A stretch of DNA of 64,000 nt, taken from the NCBI RefSeq assembly GCF_000515335.1, contig NZ_KI911563.1, positions 3,810,869 to 3,874,868 on the forward strand, read 5' to 3'. This stretch comes from Cohnella panacarvi Gsoil 349. Lineage in GTDB: Bacteria > Bacillota > Bacilli > Paenibacillales > Paenibacillaceae. The notes below the pieces were generated by a model. It was not told the DNA's origin. It saw nothing but the letters and a program-made list of their open reading frames with translations, and did no database searches. This document shows, one piece after another, positions 52,687 to 62,545 of this stretch (position 1 is its first letter; each line of letters starts with the position of its first letter). Both the position numbers and the translations under genes were made by a program.

Positions 52687-53859
52687 TCAACGGCTAGCTT
52701 CGAACTTTTCCCGAATACGCGCCCGCAGTTGCGCGTTCGTCAGCACCTCGATCGCCGTGAACGCCAGCATCTTGGCGCCGAATACCATGGCCTCGTAGGC
52801 AGGAGGCGTTTGCGCGGCATTGCGGAATTCCACCGTATGCAGATTGAAGGGCTGATCGACGACTTTAATGAACGGGTGAATCGCCGGGCATCTGAGCGAG
52901 ACGTTGCCGAGATCGAGCGAGCCGTGATCCTCGGCGTCATGGATTTCGTCCGGGGTGATTCCCTCGTCCATCAAGTTGGCCGTGTATACTTCGGACAACG
53001 CGTGATTCGTGCGGAGCTCGTCGTACGAATATTCGTAGTTGCTGACCTCGACGGTGCAGCCCGTCGCTAGCGCCGCAGCTTCCGCACACGCCTTCACTTT
53101 GCGGGAGAGCTCGTCGGTATAGGCCCGCGCGGCGGATCTCACGTAGAATTGCGCCATCGTATAGTCCGGTATAATGTTCGGCGCTTGTCCGCCCTCGGCG
53201 ATAATGCCGTGAATGCGCGTATCGCTGCGCGTCTGCTGTCTGAGCATGGCGACGTTATTGAACAGCTGGACGACCGCATCGAGCGCGTTAACGCCTTGCT
53301 CGGGATTGGCAGCGGCATGGGCGGGCTTGCCGCGAAATTCGAACTGCAGCGCGTCCATCGACAGCGAGCTTCCCGAACGTTCATGGCGATGATACGGGTG
53401 CGCCATCAGGGCGACGTCGCAATCGTCGAACAGACCGGCGTTCGCCATATCGACTTTGGCGCCCTTCGTCTCTTCGGCCGGCGTGCCGTACACGCGGATC
53501 GTACCTCCCGTGCCGTCCGCCACGGCTCGCAAGCCCGCGGCAGCGCCGAGCGCCATCGTGCAGATGAGATGGTGCCCGCAGGCGTGCCCGATGTCCGGCA
53601 GCGCGTCATACTCGGCCAGCAGCCCGATGATCGGCCCCGGCTTGCTTGAACGGTATTCGGCTAGGAAGGCCGTAGGGATGCCAAGCGTACCGCGTTCTAC
53701 CGAATAGCCGAGCGACTCTAGCGCATCCACCAGCTTGGCCGACGCCAGCTTCTCTTCATGCCCTAGCTCCGGGTGCGCGCCGATGTAAGCGGCAAGCTCC
53801 TTTAATCGCGGCGCATAGTTGTCGATGGCTTCGCGAATCTTCCTTTTATGTTCATTCAT
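52687..53859 (-). CDS. M20 family amidohydrolase (AbgB/IAA-amino-acid hydrolase-like)
   Basis: 390 aa zinc-type hydrolase of the M20D group, which cleaves N-acyl or aminobenzoyl-amino-acid amides. IGAHPELGHEEKLAS, LLAEYDALPDIGHACGHHLICT (metal ligands), GTPAEETKGAKV (catalytic Glu pair), LMAHPYHRH, and EFRGKPAHAAANPEQGVNALDA in the dimer domain. The ATG at 53859 has AAGGGAG 9 bases upstream; the frame is 8 codons longer without such support. Single gene; the natural substrate is not known. Confidence 0.9.
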   Translation of the reverse strand: MNEHKRKIREAIDNYAPRLKELAAYIGAHPELGHEEKLASAKLVDALESLGYSVERGTLGIPTAFLAEYRSSKPGPIIGLLAEYDALPDIGHACGHHLICTMALGAAAGLRAVADGTGGTIRVYGTPAEETKGAKVDMANAGLFDDCDVALMAHPYHRHERSGSSLSMDALQFEFRGKPAHAAANPEQGVNALDAVVQLFNNVAMLRQQTRSDTRIHGIIAEGGQAPNIIPDYTMAQFYVRSAARAYTDELSRKVKACAEAAALATGCTVEVSNYEYSYDELRTNHALSEVYTANLMDEGITPDEIHDAEDHGSLDLGNVSLRCPAIHPFIKVVDQPFNLHTVEFRNAAQTPPAYEAMVFGAKMLAFTAIEVLTNAQLRARIREKFEASR

Positions 53860-54063
53860 GGGACCAGCTCCCTTGATCTTCATTGTCTATGTACCATCGT
53901 ATCGCTTCGACCATGCGCAATCAAGTCGGTTGTCGCGTATGCGAATAACCTGTGAATTTACCGCGAAATCCCGTCGATTCTAACGTACATCGAAACGAAA
54001 AGATGCTATATTGAAAGGAAGGAAACCGACACAGCCTTGTCAGTCAGAATGGAGCGGGAATTC

Positions 54064-56517
54064 ATGCATTTACACGCCACCTACAATTATTCGCTCGTCT
54101 TCTTATCGTGTCTCATCGCGGTCTCTGCTTCCTATGCCGCGTTGGACCTAACGGGCCGCGTGAGCGCGGCGAAAGCATTCAAAAACCGCATCGTCTGGCT
54201 CCTGTGCGGAGCGCTTCTTATCGGAACAGGCATTTGGTCGATGCACTTCGTGGGCATGCTGGCCGTCACGCTGTCCGAGCCGATTACATACCATATGAAT
54301 TGGATCGTCGTCTCCTATATCGTCGCGATTGCCGCATCGGCCATTGCCCTTCAAGCCGTTAGCGTGGCCCGCCTTTCCCTCAAGCGGCATCTGTCCGGAG
54401 CTTTGCTGCTCGGTACAGGAATCGCCGCTATGCATTATTCCGGCATGGCCGCCATGCACGTACAAATCCGGTACGATCCGTTCTGGTTCGCTTTATCCGT
54501 GCTGATCGCCATGGCGGCTTCTTATGTCGCATTGGCGTTCGCCTTTCATTTTCGCAGCGCGAATTCGTGGATTTCGGTTCTATACAAGCTTGGCGGCGGT
54601 GTCCTGATGGGCGCGGCGATCGCGGGCATGCATTATACCGGCATGATCGCCGCCCATTTCGAGATGAACGCGCATTCCGAGGTTGCCGGGGTCGGCATGA
54701 ATCAGGAGATGCTTGCGTACTTCGTCGCGGCCAGCACGTTCGTCGCGATGGCGATCGCCATTGCCGTATCGATCCTCGGACATCGGTTGTCGAGCAAGGA
54801 CCATGCGTTGTACGAGCATAACAAATGGTACATTTCGCTATACGAGAACCACACGGACGGAATCGTAACGATCGATACGAAAGGCGTAATCGTGGACGTC
54901 AACCCGGCGTTCGTAAACATGACGGGGCGATCCGCGGAGTATTTCTTGCATCAGCCGTTGATCGGAATCATCGGTCTATTCGTCGAGGAACAGCGCGGCA
55001 AGGCAAGCCTTTGGCTTATCTACGCTTTGAAGGACGCGCAAGTGAAACGTCTGGAATCCGCCATCAACCACGTTTCCGGCCATTCCGTGAATTTGAGCGC
55101 CATGAGCGTCCCCGTGACGATCGACGACGAAGTTAAAGGAATTTACTTCATCTTCAGGGACATTACCGAGGAGAAGAAGTCGAAGGAACAGATTCAACAT
55201 CTGGCCTATCATGACGAGCTTACGTCCCTTCCTAACCGCAGGCTGGTCAACCTAATGCTGGACAAGGCGATTCAGCGAAGCGAATCGTCGGCCGACAATT
55301 TCGCCGTTCTGGTCATCGATATCGACCGCTTTAAGCTCATTAACGATTTGCTCGGACATGCCTATGGCGATCAATTTCTGCTGCAGGTTACGGATCGGCT
55401 CCGCCAAGCGGCTGTCGGCATGAACGTGACGATCGGACGGATGGGCGGGGACGAGTTCGCGGTCATCTGCCACGGCGATCCGATCGAGTCTGCAGCCGTG
55501 CGCGCGGCGGAGCGTATTATCGAGGCCGTGCAAATTCCGTACCGGCTCAAGGACAACGACTTCTATGTATCGGCCAGCGTAGGCATCGCCCTATATCCGG
55601 AACACGGCGACAGCGTGGAGGATTTACTGAAGAAGGCGGACTCCGCCATGTACGACGTCAAGCGCAACGGCAAGAACGGTTACTGCTTCTACTCCGAGCA
55701 ATTGGACGAGAACCTTCTGGGCAAGCTGGAGCTTGAGAGCGACCTGCGCAAAGCGATCGAAAGAAACGAGCTGATGCTGCACTATCAACCGCAAATTAAC
55801 GCGGAGCAGAACAGGATCATCGGCGTCGAGGCGTTGCTTAGATGGACGCACCCGGACAAAGGGCTCGTTCCGCCCGGTCAATTTATCACCGTCGCGGAAG
55901 AGGCGGGAATTATCGGCGACATCGGCGCCTGGGTGCTCAGGGAAGCTTGTCGGCAGATGAAGCAGTGGCAGACGCAGTACGGCTGGCAGGTGCCGGTGTC
56001 CGTCAATCTGTCGTCCCAGCAACTGCTCGACGACCGTCTTGTCGATCTGGTCGCGGCGGTACTGCGGGAGACGGAGCTTGACCCGGCTTACCTGGAGTTG
56101 GAAATTACGGAGAGCATCATGATGGACGCCTCGAGGGCGAGCTCGATCTTGCAGAAGCTAATGGAAATGGGCATTCGGTTCAGCTTGGACGATTTCGGAA
56201 CGGGATACAGCTCGTTAAGCTACTTGCGCATGTTCCCGATCGAGCGGCTTAAGATCGACCGGACCTTCGTACAAGAGATAACGACGAACGAGGACGATCG
56301 CGCGATCGTCGAGACGATCATCTCCATGGCCCACCATCTTAAGATGAACGTCATCGCCGAAGGCGTCGAGACGAAAGAACAATTGCAGCTGCTGCTCGAT
56401 AACGGATGCGACGAGATTCAAGGCTATTATTACAGCAAGCCGTTGGCGGCGGAAGAATTGGTGCGTTACGTAGCCGATAATTTGGACGAGCGTCCGATGA
56501 ACGATTCTCTAGGATAA
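54064..56517 (+). CDS. MHYT-PAS-GGDEF-EAL cyclic-di-GMP enzyme
   Basis: 817 aa, the layout of Bacillus YkoW/DgcW. Residues about 1-230 form a seven-helix MHYT domain with MHFVGM, MHYSGMAAMH and MHYTGM, thought to bind Cu or a diatomic gas. A PAS domain follows (about 255-370, IVTIDTKGVIVDVNPAF). GGDEF (about 390-550) keeps the active GRMGGDEFAV. EAL (about 565-810) keeps EALLRW, NLSSQQLL, ELEITES and DDFGTGYSSLSYL, so both synthesis and hydrolysis of c-di-GMP are possible. The ATG at 54064 is preferred, with GGAGCGG upstream; TTG 54037 and ATG 54049 are alternatives. A surface-polymer link is possible but unproven. Confidence 0.9.
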   Translation: MHLHATYNYSLVFLSCLIAVSASYAALDLTGRVSAAKAFKNRIVWLLCGALLIGTGIWSMHFVGMLAVTLSEPITYHMNWIVVSYIVAIAASAIALQAVSVARLSLKRHLSGALLLGTGIAAMHYSGMAAMHVQIRYDPFWFALSVLIAMAASYVALAFAFHFRSANSWISVLYKLGGGVLMGAAIAGMHYTGMIAAHFEMNAHSEVAGVGMNQEMLAYFVAASTFVAMAIAIAVSILGHRLSSKDHALYEHNKWYISLYENHTDGIVTIDTKGVIVDVNPAFVNMTGRSAEYFLHQPLIGIIGLFVEEQRGKASLWLIYALKDAQVKRLESAINHVSGHSVNLSAMSVPVTIDDEVKGIYFIFRDITEEKKSKEQIQHLAYHDELTSLPNRRLVNLMLDKAIQRSESSADNFAVLVIDIDRFKLINDLLGHAYGDQFLLQVTDRLRQAAVGMNVTIGRMGGDEFAVICHGDPIESAAVRAAERIIEAVQIPYRLKDNDFYVSASVGIALYPEHGDSVEDLLKKADSAMYDVKRNGKNGYCFYSEQLDENLLGKLELESDLRKAIERNELMLHYQPQINAEQNRIIGVEALLRWTHPDKGLVPPGQFITVAEEAGIIGDIGAWVLREACRQMKQWQTQYGWQVPVSVNLSSQQLLDDRLVDLVAAVLRETELDPAYLELEITESIMMDASRASSILQKLMEMGIRFSLDDFGTGYSSLSYLRMFPIERLKIDRTFVQEITTNEDDRAIVETIISMAHHLKMNVIAEGVETKEQLQLLLDNGCDEIQGYYYSKPLAAEELVRYVADNLDERPMNDSLG

Positions 56518-56522
56518 CCCGA

Positions 56523-57714
56523 TTAGTTGAGCTCCGCCTTTTCCTTGGACATCCCGTCGGGCCAGCTCAACAGGCCAGATCTGCGGATAATCGCGTCGAC
56601 TTCCACCTTCACCCGCACCTCGGCGAATGCTTTATCCCAATGGCCTTTTACTTTGGCCCACTGCTTAGGATACTTCCGGTGGAACGCCGCGGCGAATCCC
56701 AATATATCCGCTTTCTGCTTGCGTTGGACTTCCTCGATCGTCTCTTCGATCCGGGCTTTGACATCTTCTGCGAAGACGGTCTCTATTTGGCGCGCGATTG
56801 TCGGAATCATCGGATTCAGGTTTGTACCGTTCGCTACCATGTCTCCATTCGTCCTCACTTTCACGATCATCGTCCAATCTTCGCCGTCGATATGGGGAAT
56901 AAGCCTAACGGACGCATGAATCGGCTTAAGCGCCACATTACCCGATTGTTGCCGTTCCTTAAAAGTTATCGTATACTCTTCAATTTCGTTCCGGATCCAT
57001 AAGACTCCGCGCGTCAGGACGGGCGAGAGCTCGCCGGCCAACTTCCCGCGCTTGAGAATAGCCGTCCCGGAAAGGTAAGCGATTGTATCGTTTTTTTTGG
57101 CCGACTTAGGCGGAGGCAAGATATGTGCGAACGGCAGAGCGGTCGCCGGGGACTCCCCCTTCAACATGATGCTATATTCCTCCAACGTTACATTCAGGCC
57201 ATGCTTCATCTTCGAAAGCTCCTGCAGAACCTCCGAAGAAGAGATTTCGATCGGCGGGAACAGCTCGAGCATTTTCGCCGCCTCTCCTTTGGCGATCATC
57301 ACATATCCCGTCTCGCGAGGTTGAGGATGACGCAGGAGAAAATCCATATACTCGAGAATTCCGTCCTTTGCGATTTCCTCGCCGAACAGAAAAATTTTGC
57401 ATTGCCCCCAGAAAAATTTCCGCGGCAGCTTCATTTGCAGCTTGGATAAGGCATCGGCAATGTCGATCCCTTGTTCGGATCGCAACGTCGTCTGATGCAT
57501 CGAACCGCCGCCACCGCCACCGCCACCCCCCTGCGCCGCCCCCAAGCGTTCTCGGCAAAAGCATTTGAGCGGTAACCCGAATCGGAGCGTCTTCAGGCTT
57601 ATCGATCGCGATCGCGGTAACGAGAGACAGATCGTTTAGCTCTACCCTGTCCCAACATCCCGTTGCTAACGCGAGCAGCGCGAAGGAGATCGCTGCCGCA
57701 AGCGCGAATTTCAT
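56523..57714 (-). pseudogene. Germinant receptor C subunit (Ger(x)C lipoprotein), frameshifted
   Basis: About 396 codons if restored. It starts MKFALAAAISF with a lipobox ending ATGC and CWDRVELNDLSLVTAIAIDK, the hallmark of Ger(x)C; the second part has KLPRKFFWGQCKIFLFGEEIA, also typical. The two parts are in different frames: frame 1 runs through LPRTLGGGAGG and then into WRWRWRR, whereas the correct frame gives a poly-Gly linker. Removing one base from the C6 run at 57526-57531 (G6 on the coding strand) joins them. It is either a true frameshift, a phase-variable tract or a sequencing error. Last gene of the A-B-D-C operon. Confidence 0.85.
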
Positions 57715-57740
57715 CGATGATTCCCCTTTCGGTCGACAGA

Positions 57741-57962
57741 CTATTGCTCCAAGAGCGGCCTGAACGGCTTGAACATGATGCCGAATATCGTGTGGAGTCC
57801 GGGCAATTGCGGTAAATTGAGACCGGTCATCACCCACCCGGAGACAATCACGGCGAAAAATACGGTCTTATCCTTTGCGGACATCTGTTTGACGTTGTTC
57901 CATTCCAGCCGGACAATGACTGCGGCGGCAACCGTCGTTACAGCGAACATGCCGATGTTCAA
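57741..57962 (-). CDS. Small two-helix protein, germinant receptor D-subunit type
   Basis: 73 aa with two membrane helices (about 2-19 and 36-53) and a short polar loop, like the 2TM D subunits coded inside many gerA-type operons, which modulate germination. TTG at 57962 overlaps the stop of the B gene (GGTTGAA), with GGGAG 10 bases upstream; ATG at 57950 is the alternative. It lies between B and C. Confidence 0.7.
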   Translation of the reverse strand: MNIGMFAVTTVAAAVIVRLEWNNVKQMSAKDKTVFFAVIVSGWVMTGLNLPQLPGLHTIFGIMFKPFRPLLEQ

Positions 57963-59051
57963 CCTTTGGCAGCTCCCTTCAAGTAGGCGATGGCAAGCAG
58001 GATCGACGGAAGGAACAGGTTCACGATAGGGAGCTCGAATGGCCTTACATACCGGAGATCATCAGACAAGATGTCGAATGACGGGAAGCCCCAAATACTG
58101 CAAATGACAACCCATAGCGCAACAGGATAAACGATCGGGCGATAATTCCGAAGCTTCATCGTTTAGGACAGCGTGACAACGGCTACATACAGAAAAACGC
58201 TGATTTTAACGAAATTGCCGACTACCCATATGGCAAGCAGCATAGCTTCCAGGTTTTCGAAAAAGTCGGCAAGGCTGATATAGCGGAACGCGACAAGCAC
58301 GGGATAGATTTTGTTGCTAAGATCAGGTCCGAGCAGAAGCAGAGCGATAAAGTCGATATATAGCAAGCTGAGGATGACGGCGGTTAGCGAGATCGCCCCC
58401 CACTTTCCTGCTTTGTCCGGATCCGCCAAGCGGGGGAGGAAGAAAGACATGATGAATAATTCGCTAAACCAAGCTTGCGGAGTCGCCGAGCCTTGCAGTA
58501 CGGGAACAATCCCCCGCTCCAGAACCGGTAATAGATATTGGGCATGAAGCTCCGGGATCAACAGCAATAAGAAGAAAAGCGGAAGGCAGAACAGCGGCGT
58601 GAAAATGACGGCGCACCTGGCCAGCAGTTCGACCCCGCCTCGCACGGCTATCGCCGAGAGCAGCATAAGGGAAGAGATGACGAGCAGCATCGGAGTCTTG
58701 AAGAGGAACGCCCCTGTCACGAATTCCGCGTATTGCCGGATCATCAGTCCCGTGTCCTGCAGGACAGAGAGTAAATAAAAGCAGCCGAACAGCGTTCCAG
58801 GAATGGCGCCTGCGATACTCCGGCTGTACTCGACAATGGTCTGGCCCGGATAGAGCCTATGCAGTCGCGTGGCGAGGAATATAGCCAATAAACCGGATAA
58901 CGAAGCGAATATCGGCGTTAGCCATAGATCGTTATTCGCGAATTGGGCCGAAATGGTCGGCAATGATAGGAAACCTGTAGCGAGCACGGTTGGATACATC
59001 ATCAGCGCCAGCTGTAAAGCGGAAATTTTAACTTCTTTATCCAGACTTCAT
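57959..59051 (-). pseudogene. Germinant receptor B subunit (GerAB-type permease), interrupted by an in-frame TAA
   Basis: APC-superfamily permease subunit. The main open part (to 58163) has TGFLSLPTISAQFAN, YPGQTIVEYSRSI and about eight helices, but stops at TAA (58165-58163) after VVTLS. The same frame goes on with T-MKLRNYRPIVYPVALW and two more helices to 57959, which is exactly how GerAB proteins end; one C-to-T change (CAA to TAA) explains it. Total length would be about 361, the family norm. At the 5' end the ATG at 59051 is one base out of frame; the only in-frame candidate giving the family N-terminus is CTG at 59044, with GGAGGG 7 bases before it. So there are one or two lesions. Confidence 0.82.
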
Positions 59052-59058
59052 CCCTCCA

Positions 59059-60648
59059 TTAATTACCGGCACCGCCTCCCTTGTCAGGTCCAGGTTTCTG
59101 GGCGGGCGGTTGACGAAGAGCGTTATATTCTCCCGTAAATCGCGGACGACGCCTCATCGACCACCAGGGAGCACGGATCAATACGTCCTTCATTTCGTCG
59201 AATATCGGCGTTTGCAAGGTGGACAGGTAGGGAACGCCGAATGAACGCAAGCTGCCCATATGAAGTACGATGGCGATCGTCCCCATCATGACGCCAAGAA
59301 GCCCGAGCGTTCCGCCGAGAAGAATCATCGGAAACCGAAGCATCCTGACCGAAATTCCGGCAACGTAGCGGGGGATCATAAAGGAAGAGATCCCGGTCAA
59401 GGCGACGACGATGACCATCGGCGCCGTCACGATGCCTGCCTGTACAGCGGCTTGTCCGATTACCAGCCCCCCGACGATACTCACCGCCGCGCCGATCTGC
59501 TTAGGCAGCCGGACGCCCGCTTCGCGAAGCGCTTCGAAGGTCGCCTCCATGAGCAAAGCTTCGACTAACGCGGGGAACGGTACGATTTCTCGCGAGCTCG
59601 CCATGCTCAGCAGTAAAGTCCCGGGAACCATCTCTTGGTGATACGTCAATATCGCGACATAAATAGAAGGCAGCAAAAGCGAAAGGGCAAGGAAGATGTA
59701 CCTGAGCCAGCGGACGATGGTAGAGATGAGAAACCGTTGATAATAATCGTCCGCGGCCTGCAGAAAAGAGACAAAAGTGACCGGTGCCACGAGCGCGAAC
59801 GGCGTACCGTCGATCATTATGGCGACGCGTCCTTCCAGCAAGGAGCTGCACACGGTATCCGGCCGTTCCGTGCTGATTAGCTGGGGAAAAGGGGAGAAGG
59901 GCTGATCCTCGATCAATTCTTCGATATAGCCGCTCTCCAGGATGCCGTCTATTCGGATTCGGCTAAGCCGAGCTTTGACTTCATCTACTAACTTAGTGTC
60001 CGCAAGACCCTCTACATAGGCGACAACGACTTTCGTCCGGGTATATTCGCCGATTTCCAACGGCTCCAGCTTCAACCGGCTGCTCTTGATAATCCGCCGT
60101 AATTGCGCCGTATTGATGCGCAGCGTCTCCGTAAAGCCTCCGCGAGGTCCCCGAATGGTCGATTCGGCAACCGGCTCTTCAATGCTGCGGGATTCCCATT
60201 TCGTGAGGCCAAGCGCCAGTCCGGAAGCAACGCCGTCAACCAGCAAAATCGGTTCGCCGTCGAGAAGGCGATTGGAGCAATCTTGCAACGTACTCATTTC
60301 CCGAATCTCCGAAACGGCAACGGAACGTTTCACACTGGCAGCGATGTCTCCGGAAGCTTCCCCGCTGCCTTGCGTCAGAGGAGCAATGACGAACTTTTGG
60401 AGGCCGTCGGAGTCGGCGAGTCCTTCTACGTAAACGAGCAAGCATTCGGTGCGACCTTCGAACTGAAACGAGCGGTATACGATATCGCTGCAGCTCTTAA
60501 AGGCGTCGCGAAGCGCTTGTTCATTCCGCTTCAACTCCGGATGCATCCGATCCGGCTGAAAAGGATCGACCGCATCCGGAGCTTCGGAGGCTGACGATGC
60601 CGACTTTCTCTTTCTTTTGCCGTCGATCAGACCCTTTATCGTTCGCAT
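59059..60648 (-). CDS. Germinant receptor A subunit (GerAA family)
   Basis: 529 aa. Soluble N-terminal half (to about residue 280) with DIVYRSFQFEGRTECLLVYVEGLADSDGL in the expected place, then VDGVASGLALGL, ESGYIEELIEDQPFSPFPQL and ERPDTVCSSLLEGRVAIMIDGTPFAL, and a C-terminal membrane part of about five helices; all are GerA family marks. No lesion seen. The ATG at 60648 (GGGGAG 10 bases upstream) is chosen; the frame is open 28 codons further. It sits in the spore inner membrane with the B and C subunits. First gene of the operon. Confidence 0.92.
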   Translation of the reverse strand: MRTIKGLIDGKRKRKSASSASEAPDAVDPFQPDRMHPELKRNEQALRDAFKSCSDIVYRSFQFEGRTECLLVYVEGLADSDGLQKFVIAPLTQGSGEASGDIAASVKRSVAVSEIREMSTLQDCSNRLLDGEPILLVDGVASGLALGLTKWESRSIEEPVAESTIRGPRGGFTETLRINTAQLRRIIKSSRLKLEPLEIGEYTRTKVVVAYVEGLADTKLVDEVKARLSRIRIDGILESGYIEELIEDQPFSPFPQLISTERPDTVCSSLLEGRVAIMIDGTPFALVAPVTFVSFLQAADDYYQRFLISTIVRWLRYIFLALSLLLPSIYVAILTYHQEMVPGTLLLSMASSREIVPFPALVEALLMEATFEALREAGVRLPKQIGAAVSIVGGLVIGQAAVQAGIVTAPMVIVVALTGISSFMIPRYVAGISVRMLRFPMILLGGTLGLLGVMMGTIAIVLHMGSLRSFGVPYLSTLQTPIFDEMKDVLIRAPWWSMRRRPRFTGEYNALRQPPAQKPGPDKGGGAGN

Positions 60649-60817
60649 CCTGCGCATTCTCCCCGTGGCCCGATTTGCACAGCCTAGTCCCTCTCCATCA
60701 TAAGTTGCGATGGAATTGCCAACTTCATGCACGATTTCCAGCCGAAATCGACGTTTGCAACGTCTAGTGGTATATTTATCCTGATTTATATGGCGTAGTC
60801 GGAAGGATGCGGTAAGG

Positions 60818-61516
60818 ATGCAACATCATATATTGCTAGTCGAAGACGATGCGTCGATCGCGGAGATGGTCGGCGGCTATTTAACGAAAGAAGGGTTCCG
60901 GGTCACGACGGCGGCCGACGGGGAGGAAGGCTTGTCGATCGCCGCGCGCGAGCGGCTCGACTTCATCGTCGCGGATCTGATGATGCCGGGAATGGACGGG
61001 CTGGAGATGATCCGGCGAGTGCGGGAGTCGAGCGCGGTTCCGATCCTGATCATGTCGGCGAAGGACGGCGAAGTCGACAAAGCGCTCGGGCTGGGTTTCG
61101 GCGCCGACGACTACATCACGAAGCCGTTCTCGATGTTGGAGCTTGCCGCCAGAATCAAGGCGGGAATCAGAAGGGCGACGACATACGCGGGCCGGGAAGA
61201 ACAACAGGCGACGCGATTACTTACGTTCGACCGATTGACGATCGATCTGGATAACTTCTCGGCGATGAAGGACGGAGCAACGATCAAGCTTACTTCCAAG
61301 GAATTCGACATTCTGAAGCTTCTCGCGACGAACCCGAACCGCGTTTTTACGAAAGCTCAGATTTACGGATTGGTCTGGCAGGACGACTATATGGGCGACG
61401 ATAACGTCATCAACGTACATATGAGAAGATTGCGGGAGAAAATCGAGGATAATCCGTCCGATCCGCAGCTGATCAAGACGTTATGGGCGATCGGCTACAA
61501 GTGGGAAGGTAAATAG
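60818..61516 (+). CDS. OmpR/PhoB family response regulator
   Basis: 232 aa. Receiver domain with ILLVEDDASIAEMV (acidic pocket), the phosphorylated Asp in FIVADLMMPGMDG, MSAKDGEVDKALGLGFGADDYITKPFS (Thr/Ser and Lys switch residues), then a winged-helix DNA-binding domain (about 130-230) with INVHMRRLREKIEDNP. It lies 2 bases before the sensor kinase gene and upstream of a BcrAB-like transporter, the typical set for peptide-antibiotic response. Confidence 0.94.
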   Translation: MQHHILLVEDDASIAEMVGGYLTKEGFRVTTAADGEEGLSIAARERLDFIVADLMMPGMDGLEMIRRVRESSAVPILIMSAKDGEVDKALGLGFGADDYITKPFSMLELAARIKAGIRRATTYAGREEQQATRLLTFDRLTIDLDNFSAMKDGATIKLTSKEFDILKLLATNPNRVFTKAQIYGLVWQDDYMGDDNVINVHMRRLREKIEDNPSDPQLIKTLWAIGYKWEGK

Positions 61517-61517
61517 A

Positions 61518-62483
61518 ATGAATCTTATGATTGCCGCGTTGTTGCTCGTTGTCGCGATATTGTTAACCATCATCTATTTTCAACGTCGCTCCCAAATTTC
61601 CCGAAGCCGTCAGCTCTCCCTCGTCGCGAGCAACCTATCCCGGATTATCGGCGATGAATCCAAAGAGAGGCTGCTCTTGTTTACGGACGACGAGCCGCTA
61701 AAGGCGCTTCTTGCCGAAATGAATCGGCTTCTCGACCGGAATCAGAAGTTGCAAGCTCATTTCTCCAAGACGGAGTCGGCGATGCGCAAGATGATCTCCA
61801 ACATCTCCCACGATCTCAGAACCCCGCTTACGGTCATCCTCGGTTATTTGGAGACGATTCAGCTCGATCCCGCCATCGATCCCGCAGAGAAAGACCGGCT
61901 TCTAGCCAAAGTGCAAGCCAAAGCCGGAGAAGTGCTGACGCTTATGAATAAGTTTTTCGATTTGGCCAGGCTGGAGTCCGAGGACGCGCCGATTCCGATC
62001 TCGACCGTACGGCTCAATGAAGCGTGCTCGAGGAACATTCTGCAATTTTACGATGCTCTGACGGCCCGAGGCTTCGAGGTGATCATCCGCATTCCGGAGC
62101 ACCCGATATACGTACACGGCAATGAGGACGCGCTCGACCGCATCTTGAACAATTTGATTTCCAATGCGATCCGGCACGGCGGAGACGGCAAAGTCATCGG
62201 ACTCACGTTGGAGCGGGAAGACGAACATGCCCGCATTGACGTCTGGGACGAAGGCAAAGGCATCGGGGAACAGCATGGAGACCGCGTGTTCGAACGGATG
62301 TATACGTTGGATGACGCGAGGAATCGCGCTTTTCAGGGCAGCGGACTTGGCCTCACGATTACGAAGAGGTTGGTCGAGCATCTGGGCGGTACGATTCACC
62401 TCTACAGCAATCCGAACATCAAGACGATATTCACCATTCGCTTCAAGACGACCGATCTTAAGAAACTCGTAAGGAACGGTTAA
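61518..62483 (+). CDS. Sensor histidine kinase
   Basis: 321 aa. One N-terminal membrane helix (about 2-20) with almost no outside part, then HisKA with MISNISHDLRTPLTVILGYLE (phospho-His) and an HATPase with ILNNLISNAIRHGG, DEGKGIG and GSGLGLTITKRLVEHLGG. As the small intramembrane-sensing kinases linked to ABC transporters, it may sense through the transporter at 62546-64000. Immediately follows its regulator. Confidence 0.92.
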   Translation: MNLMIAALLLVVAILLTIIYFQRRSQISRSRQLSLVASNLSRIIGDESKERLLLFTDDEPLKALLAEMNRLLDRNQKLQAHFSKTESAMRKMISNISHDLRTPLTVILGYLETIQLDPAIDPAEKDRLLAKVQAKAGEVLTLMNKFFDLARLESEDAPIPISTVRLNEACSRNILQFYDALTARGFEVIIRIPEHPIYVHGNEDALDRILNNLISNAIRHGGDGKVIGLTLEREDEHARIDVWDEGKGIGEQHGDRVFERMYTLDDARNRAFQGSGLGLTITKRLVEHLGGTIHLYSNPNIKTIFTIRFKTTDLKKLVRNG

Positions 62484-62545
62484 GAAGAAAGATCATTTCG
62501 GCTGATATGATGATTACAGGCAGAACGAATGGGAGGTAGGCCGTT

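Noticed and set aside
57959..58159. Separate 66-residue two-helix protein between the receptor B and D genes
   Set aside because: It is in frame with the B gene after a single TAA and matches the usual GerAB C-terminus.
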